From NCBI RefSeq assembly GCF_905475395.1, contig NC_058342.1, forward strand, positions 18,200,640-18,264,639: a stretch of DNA of 64,000 nucleotides. The letters are read 5' to 3'. Below are positions 12,445-23,040 of the stretch, piece by piece. The translations under genes were made by a program, and so were the position numbers. Positions within the stretch are counted from its first letter, which is position 1, and each line of letters begins with the position of its first letter. The notes beneath the pieces were generated by a model. It did not search any database and was not told the DNA's origin. It was given only the letters and a program-made list of their open reading frames with translations. The DNA comes from Chrysoperla carnea. Taxonomy: Eukaryota; Arthropoda; Insecta; Neuroptera; Chrysopidae.

Positions 12445-12745
12445 TCGGCTCAGTGGTCGAGCGGTCTAAGGCGTTAGTCTTTGACCGTTTGGCTACTGAC
12501 TGGGAGGTTGTGGGTTCGAGTTCAGGCAGCGGCAGTGTGAACAATTATAATTAATAGGGGTGCAGAATTGATTACATTGTCGTCGCTTGGATAAGAACGA
12601 AGTAATCGAATCCACCCACATTAATATGTAATTGTAAATATGTATGTATTAAATAAATAAAGATTAACAAATAATGATGTGGGTAGCCTCTGTTATAAGG
12701 CGTATATGTCAGAGAAACAGAGGTTAAACTCCATTATTATTATTA
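12445..12745 (+). mobile_element. SINE family A (tRNA-derived), copy 1
   Basis: Begins with a tRNA-like head: 'ggctcagtggtcgagcgg' fits an A box and 'gggttcgagttcaggc' a B box. The head looks like a class-II tRNA (Leu or Ser type). The body contains 'attgtcgtcgcttggataag' and 'gtgggtagcctctgttata', and the tail is (ATT)n. It is bounded by about 57-bp imperfect direct repeats (12,386-12,444 and about 12,744-12,803, 'aaactaacgaaagt.cacg..'). These are much longer than a normal target duplication. Confidence 0.88.
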
Positions 12746-12803
12746 AATTAAACTAACGAAAGTACACGGCAGCCACGAAAATTTCCGAAGTTAATATTTT
12801 TTT

Positions 12804-13884
12804 CCTTACACCTTTACTTTCGTGATGAAAAAAATTGCCACAATTTCTAAAGAAATGGAAAATATTCATCAATTCATAATTTGAAAATATATAAAATTAT
12901 ATGAACATAGAAAAATAAATACCATTTCAAAAATAAAAATTATTTATGTTTTGAATCTAGCATGAGCAAAATGCACTCGCGTTGCGAACGGGTTAAGAAT
13001 GTTTGTTACATACAATCGGAGACAAAAGTACTGAAAACTATTAATTTGTGAAAAATGAATGAATTTAATTGATTTTTAATAAATGAATATCTTTATAAGC
13101 GATTTAGAAAGCCTTTTATTTCTGTCTAACCAAATGTACTATAGCTACGTGTATAGTAAACCAAAAACGAATTGATTTATCGAGTAAAAATCAGGCTATC
13201 GATTTATTTTTAATGTTTATACTCAAGAGCCGTATAGTGAATGATAATAAAAACAATTATTTCAATAGAGTTCATATTATATAATTTGAAAATTTGAAAC
13301 TCTTCGAACATTTTTTACGGTAATTTAAATGAATTACCGTAAATCACCATAAGCATACGGTAATTGAAACGAACATACAAATTACCATAAGAACACATGT
13401 AAAATTTTTATTAAAATTATGATAACCTTTAAATATCTTTTACAGTAATTTTAGCATTAGCTGAAGAACATACTACGAAATTTTCAATCGTTTTAGAGCA
13501 TTTTTAACGTGTTTATCTCCCAAACTTTCTTAAAAGGTATCCTAAGGAGTACTTTCCCCTCAAATGGCCAACTAAGATATTTTTTCCATTTATGGCGTAA
13601 TCAAAATGGCGGACTACGTTTTCTTTAAAGACACAATTTGTGAACTTAAATGTTGCAAAATTTGATTTAATTCTCGACCATACCTACATTTTTTATTACT
13701 GCCATTTTTAATCTGAACTTATTTTCGTTAAAAAATAACATTTTCTTCAGTTTTTCCTTATCTTGGTAGGTATTTGATTTTCTTTTTTCTATATATTTAT
13801 TATATATTTACACTTAAAGTTTAAAAACAGGCTAGAAATAATATATAAATGATAAATATCAACAGTAATTTACTTGTTTTAATT
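12804..13884. other. no gene seen
   Basis: AT-rich. A small inverted motif 'tttacggtaatttaaat' / 'attaccgtaaa' sits near 13,315-13,345. Confidence 0.5.
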
Positions 13885-14215
13885 TATAGGCAATTTTATT
13901 ACAGATATGATTTACAATTTACATATTGAACAAATTTAAATCTTAATATTATTTCTCTAGCCTATTTTTCCTTAAGCGGTATATTTTTAGACCGTAGCAA
14001 TTTTATTATAGAAATGATATACAATTTGCATAATGAACAAAATTAATATTATGTCTATAGCACGTTTTTTTCTAAGCGGTCCTATTTTAGATCGTGAATC
14101 TATTTTTCGTCATTAGCCAGCACGATAAGCTTTAAAATGAGTGGTAAATCATGGAATTTAATTAACGAATAAGTAAGATGTCGTGATGTGACAGAAAAAC
14201 AGTAGAGAAATAATA
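13885..14215. repeat. repeat family E with about 110-bp internal tandem duplication
   Basis: 'caattttatta.aga.atgat.tacaattt..catat.gaac' followed by 'cttaagcggtat..agaccgt' occurs at about 13,890-13,992, and a diverged second copy at about 13,998-14,096. The flank 'tcgtcattagccagcacgataagctttaaaatga..' also occurs at about 23,330-23,460 as 'tcgtcaaacctagacataataagcttgaaaatga..'. It is therefore dispersed. Confidence 0.7.
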
Positions 14216-14515
14216 TATAGTGGAACTTGGATAAGCGGGACATGGCTAAGTGAGAAACCTTCATAACTGGAACTCATGCTGAGGTAGGTCCCAACACTTT
14301 GGCACTGAACTACCTCTGTTAGTGGAACGAAGCAAATCCCTATATCTGGGATTCATTCTTTCGATATTATCGTCACCTCTATAACTGAGACACCGAGTGA
14401 ATTTTAATATATTAACCTCTGTAACTGAGATAACATCGTTTTATTTGTTTGTTTACTAATTTTGAGCCTCAAGTTTTAGTTTTGCTTTACTACCATACGG
14501 ATGTTTGTTTGAAAG

Positions 14516-14719
14516 ATGCTGAAACGAAGGCTCAAAACGTTATCAGTACGTGAAAAACTGAAGTTAATGCCTGTTTATGAAAGTGGAAAGACACGCGATG
14601 AAGTCTGTGTCGAATTTAATGAGCCAATATCTACTCTTTGTAGAAGAATTCAGAATAAACATAAAATTCAATCTCAATGTTCCGAAGGACAAGGAAAACT
14701 AAAACTTGTACTTAATTAA
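14516..14719 (+). pseudogene. Tigger transposase, N-terminal helix-turn-helix part
   Basis: Begins MLKRRLKTLSVREKLKLMPV and continues with a CENP-B/Tigger-type DNA-binding helix-turn-helix (ESGKTRDEVCVEFNEPIST, then LCRRIQNKHKIQ). The frame ends artificially at 14,717-14,719, a stop codon supplied by the inserted SINE just after the target-duplication sequence at 14,700-14,711. A transposase of this family is normally several hundred residues, so this is only its first seventh or so. A start codon is present but nothing suggests host use. Confidence 0.88.
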
Positions 14720-15118
14720 AGAGAATTGAAAAAATACACTCGAATACGATATTTATTTACATCATGGTCGTCTATTCGACTATATTTGATGAAATAAATA
14801 TACTATACACTCGACCAGGACTGGATTGATTATAAGTAAATAAAAAAAATTCATTGAGTTGAAAAAATTGCATTCGTGTCTAGAACTCGAATAGCCTAAT
14901 TGGTAGGGTGCTTGACATGAATCCAAGAAGTCCGGGTTCGAGTCCTAGTTCGAGTGTATTTTTTCAATTCTCTTTAATTAAGATTACTAGACAAGATATT
15001 TGTCAATATTTAGTCTACGCCTGTATTTATCATATTTCATGAATTATAGTCGAATAGACATGATGTAAATAAATATCGTATGCACGATTATAAGTAAACA
15101 AAAAACAATAAATAATAA
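14712..15118 (+). mobile_element. SINE family B insertion (tRNA-like head) inside Tigger
   Basis: Flanked by perfect 12-bp direct repeats 'taaaacttgtac' (14,700-14,711 and 15,119-15,130), a clear target-site duplication. The interior holds a partial copy first (about 14,717-14,830) and then a full copy from about 14,865. The full copy has a tRNA-like head at about 14,887-14,955 (acceptor-like ends actcgaa/ttcgagt, B box 'gggttcgagtcc') and an A-rich tail 'aaacaaaaaacaataaataa'. The ends of the head ('ttaaagagaattgaaaaa' and its complement) make it partly palindromic. Confidence 0.88.
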
Positions 15119-15130
15119 TAAAACTTGTAC

Positions 15131-15617
15131 GTTTATCAGAATATCCTGATCTTGTGTCTAGCAACTTCGTAATAAAAACGTTCCGGTAAGTGGACCGATG
15201 ATTAAAGAAAAGGCATAAGATTTCATGCGAGGGCTTGATTTTCACAGTTTTTGTAGCAGCAATGGTTGGTTGGAAGGGTTTAAAAACAAAAACGGTTAAA
15301 TTTTCAAAGCAATTTGTAGAGGAAGTAACGCTGTTGATGATAATAAATGTAGCCAATGGATTGAAGATCTGCCACTTCTTCTGCGCGATTATTTAGTTGA
15401 GTCTCTACTTGATAAAACTTTCACCTTAAAATGCGAGTCCTGTGATGGAGGAAAACTTAGTAAACAGCGCAATACTTTTGAGTGCTAACATGTCAGGAAT
15501 TGAAAAGCTGCCTATCCTATTAATCGGAAAAGCTAAAACTGCAAGATGTTCAAAAGGTGTTAAAATTTTGCCTGTTAAAAAAGCATGGATGGCGTTTTTT
15601 GATTCCTAATAAAGATT
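15131..15617 (+). pseudogene. Tigger transposase, remainder, frameshifted
   Basis: After the SINE, transposase homology resumes in shifting frames: '[18 protein letters not shown]' (about 15,165-15,219), 'SNGWLEGFK' (about 15,259), then 'MSGIEKLPILLIGKAKTARC' (about 15,490-15,550) and KKAWM near the end. These match the CENP-B second domain and the beginning of the DDE catalytic core in Tigger proteins. In-frame stops and frameshifts make it non-functional. Confidence 0.88.
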
Positions 15618-16005
15618 AAAAGTCATTATTTTATTAAATAATCGCGCCTCTATAACTGAAATAACTTGTATTCTGACCTCTATTAATTTAACCCTCTGTA
15701 AATGAGACAGATATTTATTTATACCTGGATATTCGAGACACTGGATAAGTGGAATACTGTATAAGTGAGACAAATTTAAGTCCCTTGAGGTCTCACTTAA
15801 CCAGGTTCCCCTGTATAAGATTGTATCAACAATTTGTTTTTGGTGAAATTAGATGAGATAAACATTTTTATTTGGTATAGGCAACTTACATATCTTGCAC
15901 GCTAAGAGCAAATTCTATTCATGAATCTTAATCTTACTTGGCTAAGTTCAAAAATCTTACTTGGCAGTTGCCTGTAATAATTAAAAGCTTGTGTTTGTTA
16001 ATTAT

Positions 16006-16669
16006 TAGTGATGGGGCGAATATTCGCTTTCGTGAATATTCGCGTATTTGTTAACATTCACAAAAAACGATGCGAAAATTTTGGCATAATAGCCCCAAAT
16101 TTCACTTATATGTACTTTACTCATATTTTTAGATTACTTTTTAATCACTGTTAAATTTGAATGTTGGACAAATGTAATTATAGTAAACTAACCTCAAATA
16201 AAAAAAAAACTGAATTTTGCTTTCCATGAACTTATATGGTTTATTTTAAATAGATTTATACGACCGACTCTTTTACGCTAATGCAGAATTATATATACTA
16301 CCTCTCCTGTGGCTACCGTAACCCATGGATAGCTACACTGTACTCGTGACTAAAAAACAGCAACAAATTTCGTAGAAAAGTGGTGAAAAAATCAAAAGTT
16401 ATTAAATTAATATTAGCAGAACATGTATTAAAAATAGTTTCATTTGAAATATCTTTACAGTTGCAGATTCACTTCTTAATGATGTATGTCTTCAGTATAA
16501 AAACTGTTACATTCGAATCATGTTTGCCTAACACACTTATTATTTAACTTATTTAAAATATAGATATATTTTTTCGTTAAAATTATTTATTATTTGCCTA
16601 ACCTGTTTTTTCCTGAGCGGTACATTCGCATTCGTGAATGTACAAAATTCAACATTCGTCCCATCACTA
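16006..16669. mobile_element. non-autonomous hAT-like element with 8-bp target duplications
   Basis: The terminal inverted repeat is TAGTGATGGGGCGAAT on the left and, in inverse, TAGTGATGGGACGAAT on the right. A perfect 8-bp direct repeat TTAATTAT lies at 15,998-16,005 and 16,670-16,677, the hallmark of hAT insertion. Sub-terminal 'cgaatattcgctttcgtgaatattcg' motifs are mirrored near the right end. At 664 bp with no transposase, it is non-autonomous. Confidence 0.9.
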
Positions 16670-16677
16670 TTAATTAT

Positions 16678-17373
16678 GTATAATAACACGTACAATTTTC
16701 TGCCTAGTCTTAGATCAATCAAAGAAAATATTTGAACTTTATGCATCAAAATTTTTAACTTCAAAGAAATTCTTTGTAAAATATTTTTTGAAACATAAGA
16801 AAATTATAAAAACTATATGAATTTTTTTATATTTTTTAATCACTATTACTTTTTTTTTTCGATCTAAAAGAAAAGAAGATTTAATACATACCCTCGTGGA
16901 CAAATTTTTCAAAAGTGTGATAAAAAAATTTACTACTATTTAAAAATTATTCTGTTTTTTTTTTCTAATCAATAGATCTTCAGGAAGCTCTTGAATGAGA
17001 AAATTCGTCACCTGGTTTCGAGAGTATAAACAAGTAAATTATATGTCACAAAGTTGATAGATGGGGGTGAGACACTCAATACCTATTAACAAAAATCAAG
17101 TGACTGCGTTGGGTTTAGTTGGTCTGGGTTGAGTTAGCACGGGTTGGGCTGATTTTTTACCTTGTTTTGGAAGATAAATTTGTAATATTACTAGTTGGTT
17201 GCTTTTACACTGATACCCTACACAATGGTGTCTTTTTTAAGTTGACATATGCTTGGAACTCGATAAATAAATTTAATCGAGGAATATTAGTTTCAAAGGG
17301 ACACATTTTATACCGGTATCGAATTCGATTTAACTTTTCAGGTTCAATTAAAACCTCACTCATAATGGTGAAA
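16678..17373. other. no gene seen
   Basis: AT-rich. A 93-codon plus frame at 17,119-17,400 runs into the foldback element at 17,374 and has no recognised domain. Confidence 0.5.
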
Positions 17374-17733
17374 GATAAGTTTAAATTTGAAAAGGCGTGA
17401 TGCTACTCCTAGGAGGAAGGCCGCCATCTTGGTTTAAAAGGGTGAGTTTGTTTTTTTTTGCAATAACTGAAACAAACAGTTTTAAAATTTTACGATGCTC
17501 ACATTGCAATAATTCCATAACTTTACAGTAGATTGTTTAATATGTGACTTACGCAAAAAATGCACGGGACCTTTTTTGTAGAGAATTTTATTCTCTACAA
17601 AAATTCTCTTGGCACTTTTTTCGCTAAAATCATTAGTGTAGCAGTTATTGCAAAAAAGTAAACTTACCTCTTTAAACTAAAATGGCGGGCTTCTCTCAAG
17701 GGGTAGCATCCCGTCTTTTCAAATTTAAACTTA
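17374..17733. repeat. inverted-repeat (MITE-like) element, about 97-bp arms
   Basis: The left arm (17,374-17,470: 'ataagtttaaatttgaaaag', 'gatgctac', 'gccgccatcttggttta', 'gcaataactg') is mirrored at about 17,637-17,733 ('cagttattgc', 'aaactaaaatggcggg', 'gtagcatc', 'cttttcaaatttaaactta'). A second small hairpin, 'tagagaattttattctcta', lies at the centre. Confidence 0.8.
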
Positions 17734-18438
17734 TATTTGACCAACCCAACCCTAATCGAAAAGTCGGGCAAAAATGCAATTTACTATATTGCATTTCGGC
17801 TAGGGTTAATATAGTAATACGATTTTTAATATCTTCGCGTCCACAAGAAGTTACAGATCAAGATAACAAAAGCGTGTTACAAACATGTGTGTAATCTGCC
17901 AAAAATTCCAAGTGCATAAATTTAGCATGTAAATAATAAACATTTGAAGAGATTATCTCTTTAGGTACATACATAAGTTGAACTTATGTGGTAAAAATTT
18001 TTGTCTATGAGTTTACAACAGATTAGAAATATGTTTATTTTAAATATAAAATGTAATTGATGTTTTGATCAGATAACTTAAGAATTTTGTATATTTTATT
18101 AGTACTGATCAGAAAATAAAGGGTGTTCTCATGGAATCATCGATGGACATTTATTCCAGATATACAGGGATCTCTAAAGTCGTACAATATAGTACATTCA
18201 AGTCGAGTAGTTGAACCTTAGATCATATATTTTAATAGATAAGCCCAACGTATACCCAGTATGTATAATTTGGCTTCATAGAGTAGATTAATAAAGACAA
18301 AAATACAATATTCAAACAGCTGACAGAGAAACACAATACGAAAGCATGGTATTCAGTGCATAATCGTATTGACGCCGGTAGACAGTTGCTTCAATAGTTA
18401 CTGTTTGTATAATTAATTCCATATAAAAGTTCTAAAAA

Positions 18439-18482
18439 ATGGTTAGTAGTTGTTTTATTTGCAAGGAATATTTGTATCACAG
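18439..18482 (+). other. possible first exon of a THAP-type zinc-finger protein
   Basis: ATG GTT AGT AGT TGT TTT ATT TGC gives MVSSCFICKEYLYHR, ending at a plausible donor cag|gttagt. THAP domains commonly begin M-V-x-x-C-x-x-C. I could not find the next expected exon (a His plus SFHxFP-like motif) in the following 5 kb, so this may be chance or a relic. Confidence 0.2.
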
Positions 18483-20595
18483 GTTAGTAAAGTTTAATTA
18501 TTAAATTATATTTATTAAATGGCAATTATTATGTTGTAAATACGTGCAAGGATATTATGTTGTATATTAAGACATGCGCATTAATAACCATGCTTTCGCA
18601 TTTATTATCCTTGTCAATCTACTTTGAGACGTGGTTCTCACTCTGTTGCCGATTCCAGTATTGTATTTTTAAAGAGTTGGACCTTGGCGGTCTATGTAGT
18701 GATGAATAGAGGAGATGGTCCCTTAAGTATTATTTTCAATATTACTTAAGTATTTCTGCCATCTATTGAGCAAAACAGTAGATTTGGAAGACTTAAAACA
18801 AACGCCCGTGTTTGTCAAAAATTATATTTACAATTATTAAACAATCCCTTTAAAAAAACTAATGAGGTGTTTTCAACAAGTTATATTAGAAATAAAATAT
18901 TATGAGCTAAATGTTCCCAATGAAATATTCGCCTGGCCAATTTTGGATAAAAGGCTTGATTTTTTTATATGAAGCTAGACTAAGTCTGAATCAATTCAGA
19001 AAATTTTCGGGAGGGTTTTAACATTTGTCTTATGGGAAAACGGTAGATGGATAATACGTTTTCATAGATTATTCCAAAACGTGTCGGTGGAATTAAAAAA
19101 AATCTATTTAAATTAAAGTTAAAATCTTAAAAAATTATTGAAAACAAAAAAATCCGTTGTGTCTGACTAATTAAGAATGCATGATGACGGTAGTGGGGAC
19201 ACAAATTTAAAAAATATAAATCAGATCGAATAAATAATTTCCACTGTAAGTCGTCTAAACTTGCCTTGGCGATCGTTCTACCTTAAATTTTATATAATAA
19301 ATACAAAAGAATGTCATATGTCAAAATATATTTTAAATTTACCTTAGTGGTAAGATATAAACTCCATGAAAAGGTAATGTAGAGATTATTTTAACCCCTT
19401 TTCTCTCGGGACCCTTACGTAATTAATGAATGGGCCCTTGAAATTATTTTTACTATAGAAACAATCTGTTAAAAAACCAAATTTTAATTTAAAATATTTT
19501 GGAAAGTTATTGGGATTTTTAAAGAATATTAATTAAAGTACAGAAAATAGCATTAGTCCGAAAATTTTTAGTTTTAATGTCATTATCGAGACAAGTTAAT
19601 ATAGTTTCTTGATCCAATATTACCTTATATCTTAATCCAAGAGTAAGATATTCTTGAAGGAAGTATATGTTTGTTTTGTTTGAAGAGAATCAGCGCTTCT
19701 TGAATATAGATCCTTGCTTTATATCCAAAAGTTTCAAGTTATTTATTAAAAATTAAAAGTTAAAAATGTTAATGGAGATGTTTACTACTATTCATTGAAA
19801 AAACGATATTATTTTCAATTTTAGAATAAATATAACAAACGCCAATCGAAAAAAATTTATGTTCTATACCTACATTGTCAAAACAAAAACTTTTTAGACG
19901 AGAAAATTTTAACCCTCGAAGAAATATTTCAAACAAATGAATTAAACAGGCTTATTAATTATGAAAAACTCATCTTTTGTGTTTGTGAGACTTTTTATAC
20001 CCTTTCTCTGAAATATTTCCACATGGTAATGCAAATCCCAGTGCTTCACGGCTAAGATAAGAAAATTAATTTTGTTTGTTCAAATTTTTCTGCCCTTGGA
20101 AATTTTGCCACCTTGGGCACTAGCCACCAAGGGTTGGCACCAGATGACTGAGCATTTGAAAAGATAGATAGTTTACAAGAGTATATTCAGTATTTTTGAA
20201 TACCAATGGTTTATTTCTGTTATATACATACTTAAACAAAACATAATTGGATTGTCTGTCTTGGAAGCTGTAAGAATTCTAGAGAAATGAATCAATTGTT
20301 TTTTATTTAATTAGTCTTCAGTTATTCATTTAGAACAAAAAAAGACTTGATAAAACCGGTTACAGGACATATTTGCCATATCTTCTTAGTCTAGCCAACG
20401 AAGATGCTTCTAAGACCTGAAGAACTGCATCAATTTTGAAACGTACTTTTTTACAGAATGAAATAACATTTTGAGTAGATGTTAAGAATAACCGTCTCTT
20501 GAGAATTGCTAAATATAAAATTTTCTGCTCGTCTATTAAAAAAAATATTCGCTATCAAAGTTGGAACTTTTTGCTTGTGTTTAATGAACCAGTTA
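18483..20595. other. no gene seen
   Basis: AT-rich with no splice-bounded exon I can defend. A perfect short hairpin 'cttaagta..tacttaag' lies at about 18,723-18,752. Confidence 0.5.
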
Positions 20596-20651
20596 TAGAC
20601 TAAGTGTGTCCTTCGTGGACAGACAATATAACCTAACCTAACCTAACTTTA
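20596..20651 (-). mobile_element. 3' tail of a non-LTR element with CCTAA-repeat end
   Basis: 'gtgtccttcgtggaca' (a small stem) followed by 'acctaacctaacctaac' resembles, in opposite orientation, the 3' ends at 55.2 and 63.3 kb. This is only a remnant of about 55 bp. Confidence 0.5.
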
Positions 20652-20659
20652 TGTACCAG

Positions 20660-21570
20660 TTGACTAAAACTGACACATTTTAAATCATATCTTAAAATCT
20701 TTTCTACAGTTTTTTGTGTATTGATATGTGTATACATAATATGTATACTCATATGATGTCAAAGTATTGTGTTCAGTAACATGATTAAAGACAAACATTG
20801 CATATGAGTTTTTATGAACTTAAAGTGATTCGGCCGTCACGTGACTAGTCAATTTGTGCACCTTAAATTTAATAAAATGCTCTAAGAAATATCGTAAAAG
20901 CGTCAAAAACTAAAGTCTTTTTATGTTTTCTTTTTGGAAAGCGCCGTAAGGTAATGTTTTTTTTTTGCATACCTGCGATAACTTCGAAAATGATTAAAAC
21001 TTTTTGGAAGCTCAATCACCGATTAATTTTTGTACAATTAACGTTATTGTGAGTTCTTCCATAAGGTAATGTGTTAAAAAAATTTTAAAATGAAATAATT
21101 CAAAATTTTGCCTCGCAAGAGGCCCCAAAACTGTGTTTATTGTGACTGCCTTAACTGAATAGATGTAATTCCGCAAAAAAATTATACCAAAAGCTTTTAC
21201 AAAAAAATTATACCGAAGGCACTTAAATTTTTTTCCGTATATACGTCTTTAAATTATCGTGTCTCTTGACTCACGTATTTTGGAAACCACTGCTTTAAGC
21301 TAATATTATATCTGCACAATATGATTATTTGAGGCGATTATAATTTAACCCTAGCCGTGGGGGGCCTCTTTACGTCTGGAGTTCCCAGACAATTTCCTTG
21401 TTTGTCTAAGCATAATAAATTAAATGCTTATAATTCATATTCATAAAGCTTTTCTCGTGTACATGGAACGTGTATAGGTTATTCTACAAACTAAGATAGA
21501 AATACAGTTTAATTTTGCCTTGTTTTTTTTTTTTGTGCATTCTATTTTAAAGCTTTAGATTTATGAAACT
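20660..21570. other. no gene seen
   Basis: AT-rich; nothing beyond short ORFs. Confidence 0.5.
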
Positions 21571-21574
21571 GAGA

Positions 21575-21815
21575 CTGTCGAGCGGGGTTTTGGTCTTGAT
21601 CTTGACGATTGAATCTTGATGTTAGTCTTAGTCTTACAAAAATATGTCTTGGTTTTGTAGAATCGAGTCTTGGTCTTGCAGAGTTGAGTCATGATTTTGA
21701 TCTTAATTCATGTAGATAGGGTCTTGGTATTGATCTTGTCGAAGTGGTACTATATTGGTCTAGGTCTTGGTCTGTCAAGACCAAAACCAGGACTGCATGA
21801 CCGAGACTAAGTTTG
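21575..21815 (+). repeat. degenerate (GTCTTG)n-type minisatellite
   Basis: 'gtcttggtcttg' variants (gatcttg, gagtcttgg, agtcttagtctt) recur about 15 times in 240 bp. It ends in an inverted segment 'tcaagaccaaaaccaggac'. Confidence 0.75.
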
Positions 21816-22029
21816 TTTACACTAACTCCAAAATTTCTTTTTAGGAACAAATAAAGAATTCTATTTGTTAATCCAGATAATAAACTATCTGTATGATTTA
21901 TCAGGCAACAGACACAAATAATATTTTAATACTATTTCGACCCGTAAAGAACTCCGCTCACAAAGACAGCAAACAACAAATTTCATTTTTCGATTTTTGC
22001 CCCAATTTCCTAGATCAGTTTTTTGTATT

Positions 22030-22075
22030 TTATAAATACGTATTTCGACTACCAAGTAGTCATCATCAGTAAGAA
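22030..22075 (-). ncRNA. hammerhead-ribozyme-like core, left terminal repeat
   Basis: On the minus strand: CTGATGA (22,063-22,069), then a stem II hairpin GACTAC-ttg-GTAGTC, then GAAA (22,043-22,046), then the palindrome ATACGTAT. This is the invariant order CUGAUGA - stem II - GAAA - stem III of a hammerhead. A tiny palindromic stem III is what Penelope-like hammerheads show and suggests activity as a dimer. Stem I pairing is weak to my eye (only 2 bp obvious). Confidence 0.7.
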
Positions 22076-22350
22076 TTAGCTAGTCGTGCTTACTCTTTGC
22101 TAATTTGGTGGCGGACTGCACACTGATACTTTCGTGTTCTTACAATTTATACTGTTCACAGTATCTGTCAAATTGTGTATCATTGGCGCCAGCCAATCAG
22201 TTTCCATCAGCTGACTAGTGCTGGGCCAATGGGCGTGATACTTGTGCGCAAGCTTATTCGAGTATTTTTTTACGTTTAAAATAATAAATTACAAATCAAA
22301 CTTAAATTACAAACTATAAATAAATCATGAAAATAAATAATTATTTATTT

Positions 22351-22767
22351 TTACAACGTATTAACAATTTTAGAATTCAACCCTGATTTTGAAATTTTTA
22401 TTAAATCCGAATTTAGAATAGGTCCTTTGTACAAGGTCATTGTTTCATTACCCAGCTTTTGAATGTAGATGCTTTCATAAGCGTCTAATTCGCAAGGATT
22501 AGGTACTGATTTCAGGAGCTTAAGGTTTGATTTGTCAATTTTGTGGTCGTTTTCGATAAGGTGAGCGGCTACAGTTGATTTTCAATTCTTCCATATTTTA
22601 AATGGCCCATATATGTTCTTTGAATCTTGTGATAATTTGTCGTCTACTTTGACCTACATACTTCTTCGAACAATTTTGAAATCCAATGCAATATATTCCC
22701 GATTGTTGTTCCATGTTGATTTTATCTTTGGGATTTCCAAAGAATTGTTTTAATTTTGTTCTACTAA
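22351..22767 (-). pseudogene. Penelope-like element GIY-YIG endonuclease domain
   Basis: Read on the minus strand from about 22,767 down, the frame gives SGIYCIGF, then KKYVGQSRRQ and RFKEHI. After one frameshift and stop near 22,605 it continues STVAAHLIENDHKIDKSNLK, ELDAYESIYIQKLGNET and ends NSKIVNTL with a TAA at 22,351-22,353. This matches a GIY-YIG nuclease in order: the GIY..YVG pair, the catalytic Arg in RFKEH, the H..E..H segment, and the late Glu in the E(S)IYI motif. In such elements the enzyme nicks the target DNA to prime reverse transcription. The frameshift and the absent upstream RT domain mean it is not active. Confidence 0.87.
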
Positions 22768-22995
22768 TGGGTGCTATTTAACCTAAAAATACGCGAATAG
22801 GCTTGCGCACAAGTATCACGCTCATTGGCGAAGCACTAGTCAACTGATGGAAGTTAATTGGCTAGCCCCACTGATACTACAATTTGACAGATACTGTGAA
22901 CAGTATAAATTGTAAATACACGAAAGTACCATTGTGCAGTCCGCCACCAAATTAGCAAAGAGTAACATTCATAATAAGAGTGATCACTAGCTAAT

Positions 22996-23040
22996 TCTTA
23001 CTGATGATGACTACTTGGTAGTCGAAAATACGTATTTTAT
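22996..23040 (+). ncRNA. hammerhead-ribozyme-like core, right terminal repeat
   Basis: Plus strand: CTGATGA (23,001-23,007), stem II GACTAC-ttg-GTAGTC, GAAA (23,024-23,027), then AATACGTATT. It is the inverted partner of the core at 22,030-22,075. All conserved core bases are kept in both copies although the surrounding terminal repeats have diverged by point changes and small indels. Confidence 0.7.

Larger units (their letters stand above)
14218..15813 (+). mobile_element. Tigger/pogo DNA transposon, decayed, interrupted by a SINE
   Basis: The left terminus 'tagtggaacttggataagcg' and the right terminus (reverse complement 'caggggaacctggttaagtg') form inverted repeats typical of Tigger. TA dinucleotides flank both ends (14,216-14,217 and 15,814-15,815). 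The interior repeats 'cctctgtaactgagata'-type phrases and encodes transposase remnants in plus orientation. A 407-bp SINE-containing insertion (14,712-15,118) splits the coding region. Confidence 0.9.

Noticed and set aside
14887..14957. Functional tRNA in SINE B
   Set aside because: Acceptor and B box are tRNA-like but the anticodon stem is mismatched, the same head recurs in a dispersed repeat, and no T-run terminator follows.
17682..17894. 70-codon frame beginning MAGFSQGVASRL
   Set aside because: Starts in the inverted arm of a MITE-like element; the same bases read in inverse at 17.4 kb without a frame.
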